A stretch of DNA of 64,000 bases from NCBI GenBank assembly GCA_030562195.1, contig JAUJPP010000005.1:17471106-17535105 (forward strand). The letters are read 5' to 3'. Origin of the DNA: Nipponacmea schrenckii. Lineage: Eukaryota > Mollusca > Gastropoda > Lottiidae. Each line of letters starts with the position of its first letter. Within the stretch, counting starts at the first letter, position 1. A model generated the notes under the pieces. That model saw only the letters and a program-made list of their open reading frames with translations, had not been told where the DNA came from and searched no databases. Both the position numbers and the translations under genes were made by a program. Shown in pieces: positions 11,422-23,317 of the stretch.

Positions 11422-12565
11422 ACGTATTTCGACTTTGGCGAAAACGTATTGTAATCGTTCGGATTATTTTATTTTTTTTTTTTTTTTTGTAATTCTTGGA
11501 TGAGTTTGCAGACAAACTGGTGAAAGGTGCAGAAATTCTAAATCTACAGTTGATCTTAGAATGATTTCTATTATCAAATAAAACAAAACCGGAAGTTCTA
11601 TCTCTGACAGGAAGTGAGAACCGGAAGTTCAGGTTTTTTTGCTTTAGCAAGTTTATTTTCAGTTCGATTTTGACCGGATTTTCAGATTTGAAAACTTCAA
11701 TGTATTTGTCAACTAACAATTATAGGTTTTATGCAATTAGGTTAAATATTTTACCCACGATTTGCAATTCAATATTCAAGGGTCATCGGCAAAAATTTCA
11801 GACCGTGATTTCTCCTTTAATATAGATGGTGAAATTTTGAAACTTTACCAGTTGATAGGCGATATGTTTATAATTTTTGAAAAAATGTGAAAAAAAAAAA
11901 ATTTCCTCTTCCGGTTTAGCCTCAAATGACATAATTACGTAACTTCCGGTCTATAACTGCTAGGTGAAAAGTGAAAACTGTTTTATAAATAACTTGTCAA
12001 TAGTAATTGATTTGACCTAAATAATTAGGTCAAGCTGCCATATCGGCCGCCATTTTGAATTTTCGTTACAATTCTTAAATCCGAAATTCAGACTCTACTG
12101 ATAGACCGATTTTGATGAAATTTAGCACAGAGATACAATGGATCATTATCTACCTTTTCTTGGAGGCCGATTTTTAAATTTCGTATTTTTTTTCGAATTA
12201 TTCAAATTTCGATTTTTTCAAAATTAGGTCACTTTAACGGCTACGGAAGTTGTGACCCACTTAATCTATGACCTTGAAAATTAAGTCAAATAATATTCAA
12301 TATATTGTCTACGAGTAGGTATTTTTTTATTTGGCTTCCTTAAAAAATTCACAGAGATAAGTGTACTTAAATACAGCAAAAATTGATAATTTTCATATTT
12401 TCGCCATTTTTAACCGTTACGGAAGGTATGACCTAATTATTTTATGAGTTTGAAAACTAGGTCAAATGATATTCAATATATTGTCTAGATGTAGGTCATT
12501 GCAAATTTAGCTTACATAATATTTTAAGGCTCTCGAAATACGTTCATAATTGTAAGCAATTCTAG
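11422..12565 (+). mobile_element. Family B Helentron-like element, copy 1
   Basis: Starts ACGTATTTCG, which folds with CGAAAACGTA just downstream. It ends with CGAAATACGT at 12534-12543 (exact reverse complement of the start), then AATTG/CAATT as a hairpin (12548-12561) and CTAG at 12562-12565. Flanks are T on both sides and there is no target duplication. The site lies in a T-rich tract of the CR1 3' region, and the uninterrupted tract is visible at 54236-54267. Internally there is a 9-bp palindrome arm pair TTGACCTAA/TTAGGTCAA near 12011-12034. A minus-strand frame at 11420-11719 is shared by the copies but resembles no known protein, and near-identity of the copies explains its conservation. 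Confidence 0.7.
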
Positions 12566-12669
12566 TTTTTTTTTTCTCCAATGTATTGCCCCATGGGCTG
12601 AATGTGAGACAGGACCATGTCCTTGTGTATTGGGCCTAATTCTGACCCATGTAAAATAAAGAGTTTATT
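12566..12669 (+). other. CR1 copy 1, terminal segment between two family B insertions
   Basis: Contains the CR1 3' end with CAATGTATTGCCCCATGGGC and an AATAAA before the tail. The identical end in the other copy is at 54267-54375, running into (ATT)n. Here the tail is cut after GTTTATT by family B and resumes at 13808. Confidence 0.75.
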
Positions 12670-13807
12670 ACGTATTTCGACTTTGGCGAAAACGTATTGT
12701 AATCGTTCGGATTATTTTATTTTTTTTTTTTTTTTAATTCTTGGATGAGTTTGCAGACAAACTGGTAAAAGGTGCAGAAATTCTAAATCTACAGTTGATC
12801 TTAGAATGATTTCAATTATCAAATAAAACAAAACCGGAAGTTCTATCTCTGACAGGAAGTGAGAATCGGAAGTTCAGGTTTTTTTGCTTTAGCAAGTTTA
12901 TTTTCTGTTCGATTTTGACCGGATTTTCAGATTTGAAAACTTCAATGTATTTGTCAACTAACAATTATAGGTTTTATGCAATTAGGTTAAATATTTTACC
13001 CACGATTTGCAATTCAATATTCAAGGGTCATCGGCAAAAATTTCAGACCGTGATTTCTCCTTTAATATAAATGGTAAAATTTTGAAACTTTACCAGTTGA
13101 TAGGCGATATGTTTATAATTTTTGAAAAAATGTTAAAAAAAAAATTCCACTTCCGGTTTAGCCTCAAATGACGTAATTACGTAACTTCCGGTCTATAACT
13201 GCTAGGTGAAAAGTGAAAACTGTTTTATAAATAACTTGTCAATAGTAATTGATTTGACCTAAATAATTAGGTCAAGCTGCCATATCGGCCGCCATTTTGA
13301 ATTTTCGTTACAATTCTTAAATCCGAAATTCAGACACTACTGATAGACCGATTTTGATGAAATTTAGCACATAGATACAATGGATCATTATCTACCTTTT
13401 CTTGGAGACCGATTTTCAAATTTCGTATTTTCTTTCGAATTATTTAAATTTCGATTTTTTCAAAATTAGGTCACTTTAACGGGTACGGAAGGTGTGACCC
13501 ACTTAATCTATGACCTTGAAAATTAGGTCAAATAATATTCAATATATTTTCTACGAGTAGATATTTTTTAATTTGGCTTACTTAAAAAATTCATAGAGAT
13601 AAGTGTACTTAAATACAGCAAAAATTGATAATTTTCATATTTTCGCCATCATTAACCGTTACGGAAGGTGTGACCTAATTATTTTATGACTTTGAAAACT
13701 AGGTCAAATGATATTCAATATATTGTCTAGAAGTAGGTCATTGCAAATTTAGCCTACAAAATATTTTAAGTCTCTCGAAATACGTTCATAATTGTAAGCA
13801 ATTCTAG
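12670..13807 (+). mobile_element. Family B Helentron-like element, copy 2
   Basis: Same ends as copy 1: ACGTATTTCG at 12670, the inverted match CGAAATACGT at 13776-13785, the AATTG/CAATT hairpin, and CTAG at 13804-13807. It sits inside the (ATT)n tail of the CR1 LINE, splitting TTATT from TTATTATT. It resembles the third copy (14269-15525) more closely than the first, so the two B insertions in this CR1 are independent, not a local duplication. Confidence 0.7.
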
Positions 13808-13825
13808 TTATTATTATTATTATAT

Positions 13826-13948
13826 TTGTTAACGTAGGTGTCGATATGAGCTTGGTTCGATGACATTCTTACCGGGCGGCAGATAAACATTGACTATTGC
13901 AATTTTCTTTCCATCAGCAAGGGAGGGGGATACTCCGGACGGGTCGGA
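13826..13948 (-). pseudogene. I/Nimb-type LINE ORF2 fragment, right half
   Basis: Continues the fragment that ends at 7654 and matches 37873-37980. On the minus strand it encodes the endonuclease stretch after SLSLADGKK. Unlike the longer LINE, this fragment keeps the reading frame open across the ADGKK segment; the longer copy is shifted there, near 37938. Both halves belong to one older insertion split by CR1. Confidence 0.65.
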
Positions 13949-14268
13949 ATCGAAAAAGGTCTAGCCTAGAGTATGCAATTAGCCTGCCAATGGCCTACCC
14001 TATCAAGGTGCTTGGGAGATGCCCAGGGTCATCAAAGCGACGCTTGGCAGTTGAGTGACGTGTCACGTGTGCCAGGACACGCGGGGGTTACGTTCCCTTA
14101 AATCGGTAATGACCCGCGAAAGCCGGCACAGTGGCTTAATTAATTAACGATTGGCGATACGAGCTGTTGAGGTTTGGCCAGCTCAGCTGGTAGAAAGTAT
14201 CCTTGCCACGGCGGACATGTGAACCTAAGTTATTATCCTCGTAATATATAGTTGTTTCTTTCTTTTTT
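13949..14268 (+). other. Unassigned GC-richer segment with a tRNA-like A box
   Basis: About 320 bases of clearly higher GC than its surroundings, ending in a T-run used by family B. CAGCTCAGCTGGTAGAA at 14179-14195 resembles the D-arm/A-box of a tRNA, with an anticodon-arm-like stretch after it. No convincing B box or acceptor stem follows. It may be a decayed tRNA-derived SINE head, or the 5' region of the I/Nimb LINE fragment to its left. No protein frame is supported. Confidence 0.3.
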
Positions 14269-15525
14269 ACGTATTTCGACTTTGGCGAAAACGTATTGTA
14301 ATCGTTCGGATTATTTTATTTTTTACGTATTTCGACTTTGTCGAAAACGTATTGTAATCGTTCGGATTATTTTATTACGTATTTCGACTTTGGCGAAAAC
14401 GTATTGTAATCGTTCGGATTATTTTATTTTTTTTTTTTTTTTTTTTTTTTTGTAATTCTTGGATGAGTTTGCAGACAAACTGGTAAATGGTGCAGAAATT
14501 CTAAATCTACAGTTTATCTTAGAATGATTTCTATTATCAAATAAAACAAAACCGGAAGTTCTATCTCTGACAGGAAGTGAGAACCGGAAGTTCAGGTTTT
14601 TTTGCTTTAGCAAGTTTATTTTCAGTTCGATTTTGACCGGATTTTCAGATTTGAAAACTTCAATGTATTTGTCAACTAACAATTATAGGTTTTATGCAAT
14701 TAGGTTAAATATTTTACCCACGATTTGCAATTCAATATTCAAGGGTCATCGGCAAAAATTTCAGACCGTGATTTCTCCTTTAATATAAATGGTAAAATTT
14801 TGAAACTTTACCAGTTGATAGGCGATATGTTTATAATTTTTGAAATAATGTGAAAAAAAAATTCCACTTTCGGTTTAGCCTCAAATGACGTAATTACGTA
14901 ACTTCCGGTCTATAACTGCTAGGTGAAAAGTGAAAACTGTTTTATAAATAACTTGTCAATAGTAATTGATTTGACCTAAATAATTAGGTCAAGCTGCCAT
15001 ATCGGCCGCCATTTTGAATTTTCGTTACAATTCTTAAATCCGAAATTCAGACACTACTGATAGACCGATTTTGATGAAATTTAGCACATAGATACAATGG
15101 ATCATTATCTACCTTTTCTTGGAGACCGATTTTCAAATTTCGTATTTTCTTTCGAATTATTTAAATTTCGATTTTTTCAAAATTAGGTCACTTTAACGGG
15201 TACGGAAGGTGTGACCCACTTAATCTATGACCTTGAAAATTAGGTCAAATAATATTCAATATATTGTCTACGAGTAGATATTTTTTAATTTGGCTTACTT
15301 AAAAAATTCATAGAGATAAGTGTACTTAAATACAGCAAAAAATTGATAATTTTCATATTTTCGCCATCATTAACCGTTACGGAAGGTGTGACCTAATTAT
15401 TTTATGACTTTGAAAACTAGGTCAAATGATATTCAATATATTGTCTAGATGTAGGTAATTGCAAATTTAGCCTACATAATATTTTAAGGCTCTCGAAATA
15501 CGTTCATAATTGTAAGCAATTCTAG
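14269..15525 (+). mobile_element. Family B Helentron-like element, copy 3, with triplicated 5' end
   Basis: Same terminal signals as the other copies: inverted match at 15494-15503, 3' CTAG at 15522-15525. Its 5' end is present three times, starting at 14269, 14325 and 14377 (56 and 52 bases apart). Each begins ACGTATTTCG after a T and runs to the T-rich tract following TCGGATTATTTT. Only the last is joined to a full element. Confidence 0.7.
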
Positions 15526-18018
15526 TTTTCTTTTTCTTTTCTGATTTCATCAAAATCAAAACACAATGTTGTTGGCAAGAAGATTAAGTTTCATAGTCTC
15601 GAATCACTCTCAAATATTTCCATATGCAGAATTTATAACAAACAATTCAATAAATTTTGTTGCAAAGATTTTTTATATTAAAAACAAAACAGTTTGGAAC
15701 TTTACATATTCACATCTAGGATAACTAAACCTAAACATCAATTTTAATATAACTTCAAATCAAATTGCATTTACACCTTATAATTCATTATAGTTTTTTA
15801 TGCAGATTTTTTAACGACGAAGCATGGCCAATACAAGTCTGAGAGAGATCGCTCGGTTGCTGATTTTATCACTGATTCGGTACCGTTCCATTGAAAGACC
15901 GAATTGTCCAGAACTCGGCAATCGAGCGTCATCTTGTTATACAGTAACAGTTCCTTTGTTTGCTTATCAAGTAAATGGAAAATTAACCTTTTAAAGAATG
16001 GGGCAGAAATATTCAGAATAAATCTTTCATATATATGTTTTCAAATAATTAGAGCACATATAAATATTTCATCTTTCTAATAGTTTAAGAACATTGAAGC
16101 GTCCAAATACAGTTGATCAGATTATGTGATATAAATATAAGATGCATTGTTAAGAGGTTTTCTTAACTATAATGGCTTCTGTAATTATAGAAGTACTTAA
16201 AAGGACTTTAAAGATGTTTCATAAATTGTTCATGTGTATCAGGGACACTGTTAGAATTTAATTACACCATTCCAAATTTCAATCAGATATCTGTGGTTCC
16301 TGTAATTCAACAATAACCAAGATTATCTTCTTCATAAAACAAATGGTTTACGTGGAATTGCAGGAACATCTTAAAATTGGAATGGTGATTATTTATAGTA
16401 TCAATACACATACATTGATTTAGAAATCTCTTTAAAATTCATTTAATTGTACATAACTAATGTACAAGTTTAGAAAACTTTTTTACAATCTCCTAAATGG
16501 TTGCAACATCAAATTTGCACTATTCCAATTTATCAAACATTTGTGGCTCCTACTATTCCACTTAAACTAAATATGATTGTTTAACAGAAAGAATAAGGCT
16601 TTCTATATCAGTGTTGTCATCAAGCACATATTTTATTGGGATTACGGGAACCACAGATATCTGATTGGGGCAAGTGGATTTTTATGGCTGTTATCAGTGT
16701 TCCCAATACACAAGAAAATAGCAAAAAACCTCTTCACAATCTCTTTAACTGCCAAATAGATTCAGAGCTTCATGCTTATCTCTGTAAATATATGTCTACC
16801 TTGTTCCACATTCCAAAATATTGGGAACATAAGTAAAAAATATTCATGATGTCATGTGATATTCCATTAAGCCAATCCAAACTCTTCTACATAGTAATTT
16901 AGATGCAAACATAATGTTTATATATTTCATGATTACTGGCAACCCAATCTCTGTTCATACAAAGGTGTTTAAATTAAGTGACCAAGAGTCCCCTCATATT
17001 CTTGAGCAGGGGCCATGTTTTAATCTTTTCCTCTGTTAAGTTCTTATTTAACTGAAGACAAACTGGATGTCAGATCTAAATTCTGAATAGTTATACAGAT
17101 TGGTGAAACTGAGTTTTACTATCAGATGGTAAAACAAATATCATAATACCCCTTTATTTCTAATCATTTAAAAGGTATACTTCTTCTTAGGATGAAGAAT
17201 AACTTGAACAACTTTCAAACTTGACCAAAAATGTGTCTTTGTTTATCAGTGGGCTTAGCTAGTCTCAAAATTCTATGATAGAATCTCTCTATAATCCAAT
17301 AAATTCATAAAACTAAGTAATAATACATTAAACTAAGTAATTTAATAATAATTGAAATATCAATATTAAATTACCTAGTTTAAATAAATATATCATGTTA
17401 TTAAGGGATTATATTCTTTAGTCATGGCACCTGACAAATCTAACTGAGAAATATGTTCATATATATCCTTATTCAATATTGAAAATCTAACTTTTATGAA
17501 CATTCTAAGAGATATTATTTAACCATATTAATTTAGTTGTCATGAACTTTCTGAATTATAAATGAAACAAAAAGATTTTCAGCACCAAATGTATTGTTCA
17601 ACTAAAAATCCAACAGATATATGTAATTCTTAAGCATTTCCAAAATCAAGCCCAGATTACAATGAACCATACGCTAACAATAGCTTACTTAAAAAATATT
17701 ACCCACATAACAGTGTGAACATTTTGTAAATCAGTGGTCTTGTGACAATTTCTGTTTGCATAATTTTACTAGAAAGGGGCCCAGTATTAAGCAATTAAAG
17801 TTACAGTATTTAGTATTGTTTCTATATAATCAAGCATAATTTCTTAATATAGGGCTATATATTTGAAGCACCTTTAATCAAAATGTACAATATATTTTCT
17901 TGTAACAAATAGTCTATAAAACAAACAAGGAAAATAATAACTTAATCCATATCATATTAGCAACAAACATTTGACAGCTTTGTTACTTAATAGATGCAGG
18001 GAATACAGAAACAAAACC
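15526..18018. other. AT-rich stretch without supported genes
   Basis: No recognisable coding, RNA or mobile-element signature over about 2.5 kb. The short frames present are what AT-rich DNA gives by chance. One GC-richer island at 15815-15994 is listed separately. This may be intron or intergenic DNA. Confidence 0.5.
15824..15994 (+). other. GC-richer island with a 56-codon frame, function unknown
   Basis: An ATG at 15824 opens a frame of 56 codons to TAA at 15992, beginning MANTSLREIARLL. The opposite strand also has a 44-codon frame. The island is richer in G and C than the kilobases on either side, which in this genome often marks exons. There is no clear splice site and no family resemblance, so coding is only a possibility. 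Confidence 0.15.
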
Positions 18019-18153
18019 CAGGGGCCTTATTTCTGGAAGCTTAACTTTAGTAAAACTAAAATTTATTTGAAACTAGTTTTCTTATACAAATACTGTATTT
18101 TTTTATAAATCAGATTTTTTTTTAAGCTAAATTTTTTAGAATAAGGCCCCCAG
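18019..18153. mobile_element. Small MITE with ~15-bp terminal inverted repeats
   Basis: CAGGGGCCTTATTTCT at 18019-18034 is mirrored by AGAATAAGGCCCCCAG at 18138-18153, with one base inserted and one changed. The ~100-bp interior is AT-rich and partly self-complementary. Size and termini fit a non-autonomous DNA transposon remnant. The superfamily is not assignable and no clear target duplication is visible. Confidence 0.5.
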
Positions 18154-18409
18154 AACTCAGGTATTGAGACAGATAACACAAATTATAATGAAATATAGAA
18201 TATAAACAATCTAGGAAGACTAGAAAACATCATGATGTAATGGCACTCATTAAAGCTCATATCAGTTAGACAAGTTCTTACTAGAAGGGATTATTTCAAT
18301 AGAAAATAATGTTCAAGATAAATAATTAATATAATAAATAATAACATGGGTTTGTTATCGTTTAACTTCTTTTGCCTCTTTTAAAAACCTTGATCAACTG
18401 CATTGAATA

Positions 18410-19180
18410 AATCCTTAATAGATACGCCCACTTTAAAGTATATAATCCAAGTTCACACCAAATTTGATTCAAATCAGATAAAACCTAGTCTCTATTGCAT
18501 TTACTAGCTAATTTTCATGTGTTTGGACTAAGTCAAGGGCAATAATTCAAATATAGTTCATCGAAAAATAGTCAATTTTGAACTTGTTCAAGATCTCATC
18601 AAAATAAATGATCACATCAAATTTCATTCAAATCAGATGAAAACTATTGTCTATCGCAATCACAAGCCAATTTCGCAGCGTTTTCACTAAGTCAAGTGCA
18701 ATAACTCAAAACCAGTTTATCGAAAAATCTTTAATTTCGAACTTGACCAATATCTCATCAACTTCAATAATCACACCAAATTTCATTAAAATCATATGAA
18801 AACTGTTGTCTCTATCATGTTCACAAGTCTATTAGGGCAATCACTCAAAAAAATCGTCACTATCAAACTTGTCCAAGATCTAATCAATATAAATGATAAC
18901 ACCAAATAAATCCAAAGGAAATTGTGATCTCGATCGCGTTCACAAGCCAATTTTGAAGTGACTAAGTCAAGTGCAATAACTCAAAAACCGTTCATCGAAA
19001 ATATTGCCTATTTCAAACTTGTCCGAGATCTCATCAATATAAATGATCACATCAAGTTTCATTCAAATTTGATGAAAACTGTAGTCTCTATAGCGTTTAC
19101 AAGCAATTTCTGGACAGGGACGCACGGATAGGGGTGACGACAATATACAAACACATCATAAAGTGAGACAAATCCAAATT
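18410..19180 (-). mobile_element. Family D element, diverged copy
   Basis: Starts near a GATACGCCCACTTT-like motif and contains about four core units with the usual landmarks (AAGTCAAGGGCAATAA, TTTCATTCAAATCAGATGAAAAC). It ends with a degraded GACGACAATATAC motif lacking the proper hairpin arm. The (GGAC)n run is reduced to a few bases, so this is an old copy. Confidence 0.5.
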
Positions 19181-21225
19181 AAAAGATAGCTTGCCTTTGA
19201 TTTAAATAAAAAAAAAATATACATATACTTCTTTTCTAGGGTGATAAATGTGCGATATTACTAAGTTTCCTTAAAATCAGTCAAGAATTATACCTAATAA
19301 CAAGGCAATAACTCCTTATAGATTTTCAGTATTTTTGATTGGTAAATGGATTCACTCTTGGGTGATAAACAATTTCAACAAAATGAATCAAAATCCGTAC
19401 ATGTTTTAAAGAACAAGGGCAATAATTCATATCAAATATTTTGTGATATTTCTTTTCAATAGGGTTCTTCCTTAAATGATAATTAAAATTTCAGCAAGTT
19501 TTGTCAAAATCTGTAAAGCATTGTGACTTCTAAAGTGTTTACGAGCTTAAATTTTGATTTTTTTTTCAAAAACACAGCAATAATTGATTTATAATATTTT
19601 TAGAAATTCTCTGATTTTCAATAGGGTTCATCCTTAGGGGATTCCACATACTCATGCCAAGTTCCGTTCAAATCAGTCAAGAAATGTGCCTTGCAGAGTG
19701 TTTATGAGCCAAAAAATTGAAATCATTTGAAATAACAAGGGCAATCAAATATTATGTGATATTTCTTGTTTTCAATAGGGTTCATCATTGAGTAATAATT
19801 AACAATTTCAGCAAATTTTGTCAAAATCTGTAAATCCTTGTGCCTTCTAGAAGGTTTACAAGCTAAAAATTTTGACGCGTTTTCAAAAGAAAGGGCAATA
19901 AATAAATACAAAAATTTTTTCAATAAGTTTCATCATTAGGTGATTACAAATACTCATGATAAGTTACGTCAAAATCGCTCAAGAATTGTGACTTGTAGAC
20001 TGTTTAGAAGGAAAAAATCGAACACATTTCATAAAGCAAGGGCAATCGTCTGCTTTTACCCACATAGATTTATTGACTAGTATTGCCTCTCAACAGAAAT
20101 GAAAGAATTGACGGCGTGAACCTTGTGTATCATATCTGATGAATAATTAGGAAAACAATGGATTATATGGAAAACCCAGTTATTCTGGTAACCGTATTTA
20201 TATTCAGGCAAGACTCGATTACGTATTGAGGCATGTCATAAAGCATGACAATCAATTGTTCCTACTATAAAAGCCATCCAAAATGTTTGGCCCGTGAACA
20301 TTATTTTTGGTACCTCTCGTCTTCACGTAACATTTGCCATTTTAATAACAAAGCTATTAACTTGAATCATTTAAGTTTTCTTCAAATATTTAACAATAAA
20401 TATTTGATTTATAAGATAATAATCATATTGAGCCATTATTAAAATCATAATTCAATCTTTTACACAAATCAATTTTACCGCGAATGTCGATGAAGGAAGA
20501 CAAAATGGCGGATCCAACATCGACTTGCTGCATTTTCGTTGGGAAAAAATACTCCAAATTTATTGTTGGGCCCATTTTATAGCAAAAACCTGCGCATTAT
20601 ACACGGAAATATACGGTACAAGCCACAAATTGAACTCCTTTTCAAAAACAAGGGCAATAACTGATACTAAACTTTTTCGATTTTAATTGCATTTCAATAG
20701 GGTTCATCCTTAGGTGATTACAAATACTCATGCCCAGTTACGTCAAAATCGCTCAAGAATTGTGACTTGTAGATTTTTTAGAAGGAAAAAATCAAACACA
20801 TTTCATAAAGCAAGGGCAATAATTCGTATTAAATATATTTGATTTTCAAAAGGGTTCATCCTTTGGTGATATTAAACAATTTCAGCAAGTTTTGTCAAAA
20901 TCGGTCAATAACTGTTCTTTGGATTTCGCTGATTTTCAATAGAGCTTTTCCTTGAGTTATAACATACTCTCACACCAAGTTTAATCAAAATCAGTCAAGA
21001 ATTGCACATTGTAGAGTGTTTACGAGCCATTCAAGAACAAGGGCAAAAACTCATACTAAATTTTTTCAGATTTTGCTGATTTTCAATAGGGTTCATCCTT
21101 GCGTGATCATCAACACTCATATAAGGTTTCAGCAAAATCTGTTAAGAATTGTGCCCTCTAGAGTGGCTACGAGCAATTGTGGACAGACGGACAATATACG
21201 CCACCCATTTCATGTGGGCGTATAA
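19181..21225 (-). mobile_element. Family D element, interrupted by a foreign segment
   Basis: Begins AAAAGATAGCTTGCC (19181 on), the D boundary motif, and carries diverged core units to about 20052. Unrelated sequence fills 20053-20636, after which D units resume and end in the hairpin at 21195-21224 followed by AAAA. The core units share AAGGGCAATAA and GGGTTCATCCTT. Confidence 0.5.
20505..20582 (+). other. Possible start codon context in a segment inserted into family D
   Basis: GACAAAATGGCGGATCC has the look of a translation start in good context, and the surrounding 120 bases are GC-richer. The frame stops after 25 codons (begins MADPTSTCCIFVG) and no good donor splice site is seen within it. 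It could be a first-exon remnant or chance. The rest of the inserted segment (20053-20636) shows nothing recognisable. Confidence 0.15.
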
Positions 21226-22990
21226 AAACACCGTCATATAAAAAAACATTTTTTTCCAGTGTTTCCCTCTAATACAATAGAGCTTTCTCTGGGAGGGCTA
21301 AATACAAAATGATTTTGTAATTTGGATTTGACTCACTTTGCACCTGTCATTAGAATCCAGCTTATTAATTTAACGTGTGATCACCATTATCTTCTTCATG
21401 ATTGGTTTGGATGTTCAATCATTATTATTAGTTTTATAGTGCACATTATAATGTGGGCGTATAAAAATCCTTAATATTTTGTGAAATCCTCATCAACTCC
21501 ATATATTTCATTTAAATGATGATGTAGGGCTGATTTAGTGAGATCAAGGACAGCCCTAGAACCTTGTAAACTTATCAGAAAGTTTGAAGATAATAATTAG
21601 CATAATTTCCTATATAATTACTAACAAATCAAGTCCAGTGTATAAATCATTGTAAGAAAAAGATAAATTGAGCAATAAATACTGGCAAGAATTAAAGAAA
21701 TCTAGGATTGTAAGATTATATTGAATCAAATGATCTTATATCAAGCAAGCATTCAATTTTCATCCTTGTGAGAACCCTGTTTATCATTGAATAATCTGTG
21801 TAACATTTAGACCAGGGTTTTATTCTGGAAATTTTGCTTTAAAATGATTTTAATGATGAAATCATCTGATTGGTTAATTACTATAATTGATTCTAAATTT
21901 GTTAAAATCTGGATTAATTAAAATTTTCACGAATAAGACTCAAGACGTAAATTTCATTATGAAATTGAAAAATCCAAATTTTGACAAATCTTCATAATTA
22001 AAGCTTCATTTTGAATCTGCTTTTGAGGGAGTGACATAATACAAAGCTTAGTGAAATTGGAAGGTCTGCATACATCTGACTGAAAATTGGAGCAATGCAA
22101 ATGAATACCAACCATTAGTTTCCCCTATAAGCAAAAAGGTTTCAACTTCTATCAAATGTGTCAAATAAAACTGTGACTTCAGTCTATCAGATAATGGTGT
22201 TTATCAAAGCAAACAAAAAATACAACAGGAAGCAACACAATAAATATTTGAGGATACATATATCACATTTGTTCTAGATATACAAAACAATTCAATTAAA
22301 AATATTTCAAAACCTACATCTTGCAATGTCAAGTGTAGTAAAAACCTTTTCAATCCTTGTTCAAACTAGTCAATTCTTTTTTCTATTATTTATATTGGTT
22401 ATATTCTTGGCCAATTAAATATATTTTAGAGTAAAATTATATCTATAAACTGACTTTTAATCAATATACACAATATGTAAGGCATGTCCTTTTTTTGACC
22501 AGGCATATCAAAATGAGTCATAGTTTAAGAAAAACAGGCCAGGTCCAGCATGTTTGAACCAGATAAACCCCAAATAATGATTTAATAAAGTAGAAATATT
22601 CTAGATCTGTCAGCTGTTGTGCAGACAAGTTACTGTGGACCTGTGATACCAAAAGACAAATTTTCTGATAAATTTTAGTGCTAAACCTCTGCTAGGTGTC
22701 ACATGCATCTAAAATTGTAGAAAAGTCATCACAAAACCTTAACATACTAAATAAAATATTGTTTATTCCTCATAACCATCAACTATTTTTTTATTTTGTA
22801 AAGAGATGTTTGCTTGTCTTTACTTTAGCCATAATTTATCTCAACTTTATAATGTTAAATGAAGCAGTTGTAGTAAACTTAACTAAGAGTCTCGTAGCTG
22901 TTGAAGTTTCAGCCATTATTTTACGCCTCAGATTATTAACTATCGAAAAAAATCAAATTCAAAATTGTTTAAAATTTGAGTCACTGTGAG
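21226..22990. other. AT-rich stretch without supported genes; solo family D terminus
   Basis: Nothing recognisable except ATGTGGGCGTATAAAAA at 21450-21466, an isolated copy of the family D terminal arm without its partner. The longest frame (22696-22989) has low complexity and no family resemblance. Confidence 0.45.
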
Positions 22991-23084
22991 TTATGTTGCT
23001 ATTCTGGGATGCATTTGTCATATTCCATTATGGCGTTTATAGTGGAAAATAGATCACTGACATAAAACGAGCATATCAGACAAC

Positions 23085-23215
23085 CCAGGACATAGCAAAC
23101 AAATAGCAGATAGATAACAACCCAAGGCAGATAACATAGCAGACAGATAACAACCCAGAGTCCCAGATAACATAGCAGACAGAAAACAACCCAAACACAG
23201 ATAACATAACACTAA
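23085..23215 (+). repeat. Short minisatellite, unit about 36 bp
   Basis: Three to four imperfect units containing CAGATAACATAGCAGACAG and ACAACCCA. They lie just downstream (in gene sense) of the stop codon of the minus-strand host exon, so they may fall in its 3' untranslated region. Confidence 0.6.
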
Positions 23216-23317
23216 TGTGTTGAAGTTCTCCAATTTAAAAATATTCTTTGAATTATTTTGGATATCTTTCTAAAACATAACCAACAAATAAATAACACAA
23301 ACCAATTATGCTTATTG

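Larger units (their letters stand above)
7655..13825 (+). mobile_element. CR1-type LINE, copy 1, 5'-truncated and interrupted by two family B elements
   Basis: 7912-11421 plus 12566-12669 is near-identical to the CR1 copy at 49316-54375. It is 5'-truncated, lacking ORF1 and starting just before the endonuclease. The 3' untranslated region is interrupted by family B at 11422-12565, and the terminal (ATT)n tail by another B at 12670-13807. The remaining tail is 13808-13825. It lies in an I/Nimb LINE fragment, apparently with a deletion of about a dozen target bases. The order of events is I/Nimb fragment, then CR1, then the B elements. Confidence 0.75.

Noticed and set aside
11420..11719. Minus-strand frame of about 90-100 codons repeated in family B copies (also 14419-14682 and 63552-63896) as a conserved gene
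   Set aside because: The copies are near-identical throughout, so the open frame is shared by descent. It ends in a poly-Lys run from the T-tract, copy 2 breaks it, and it resembles no protein.
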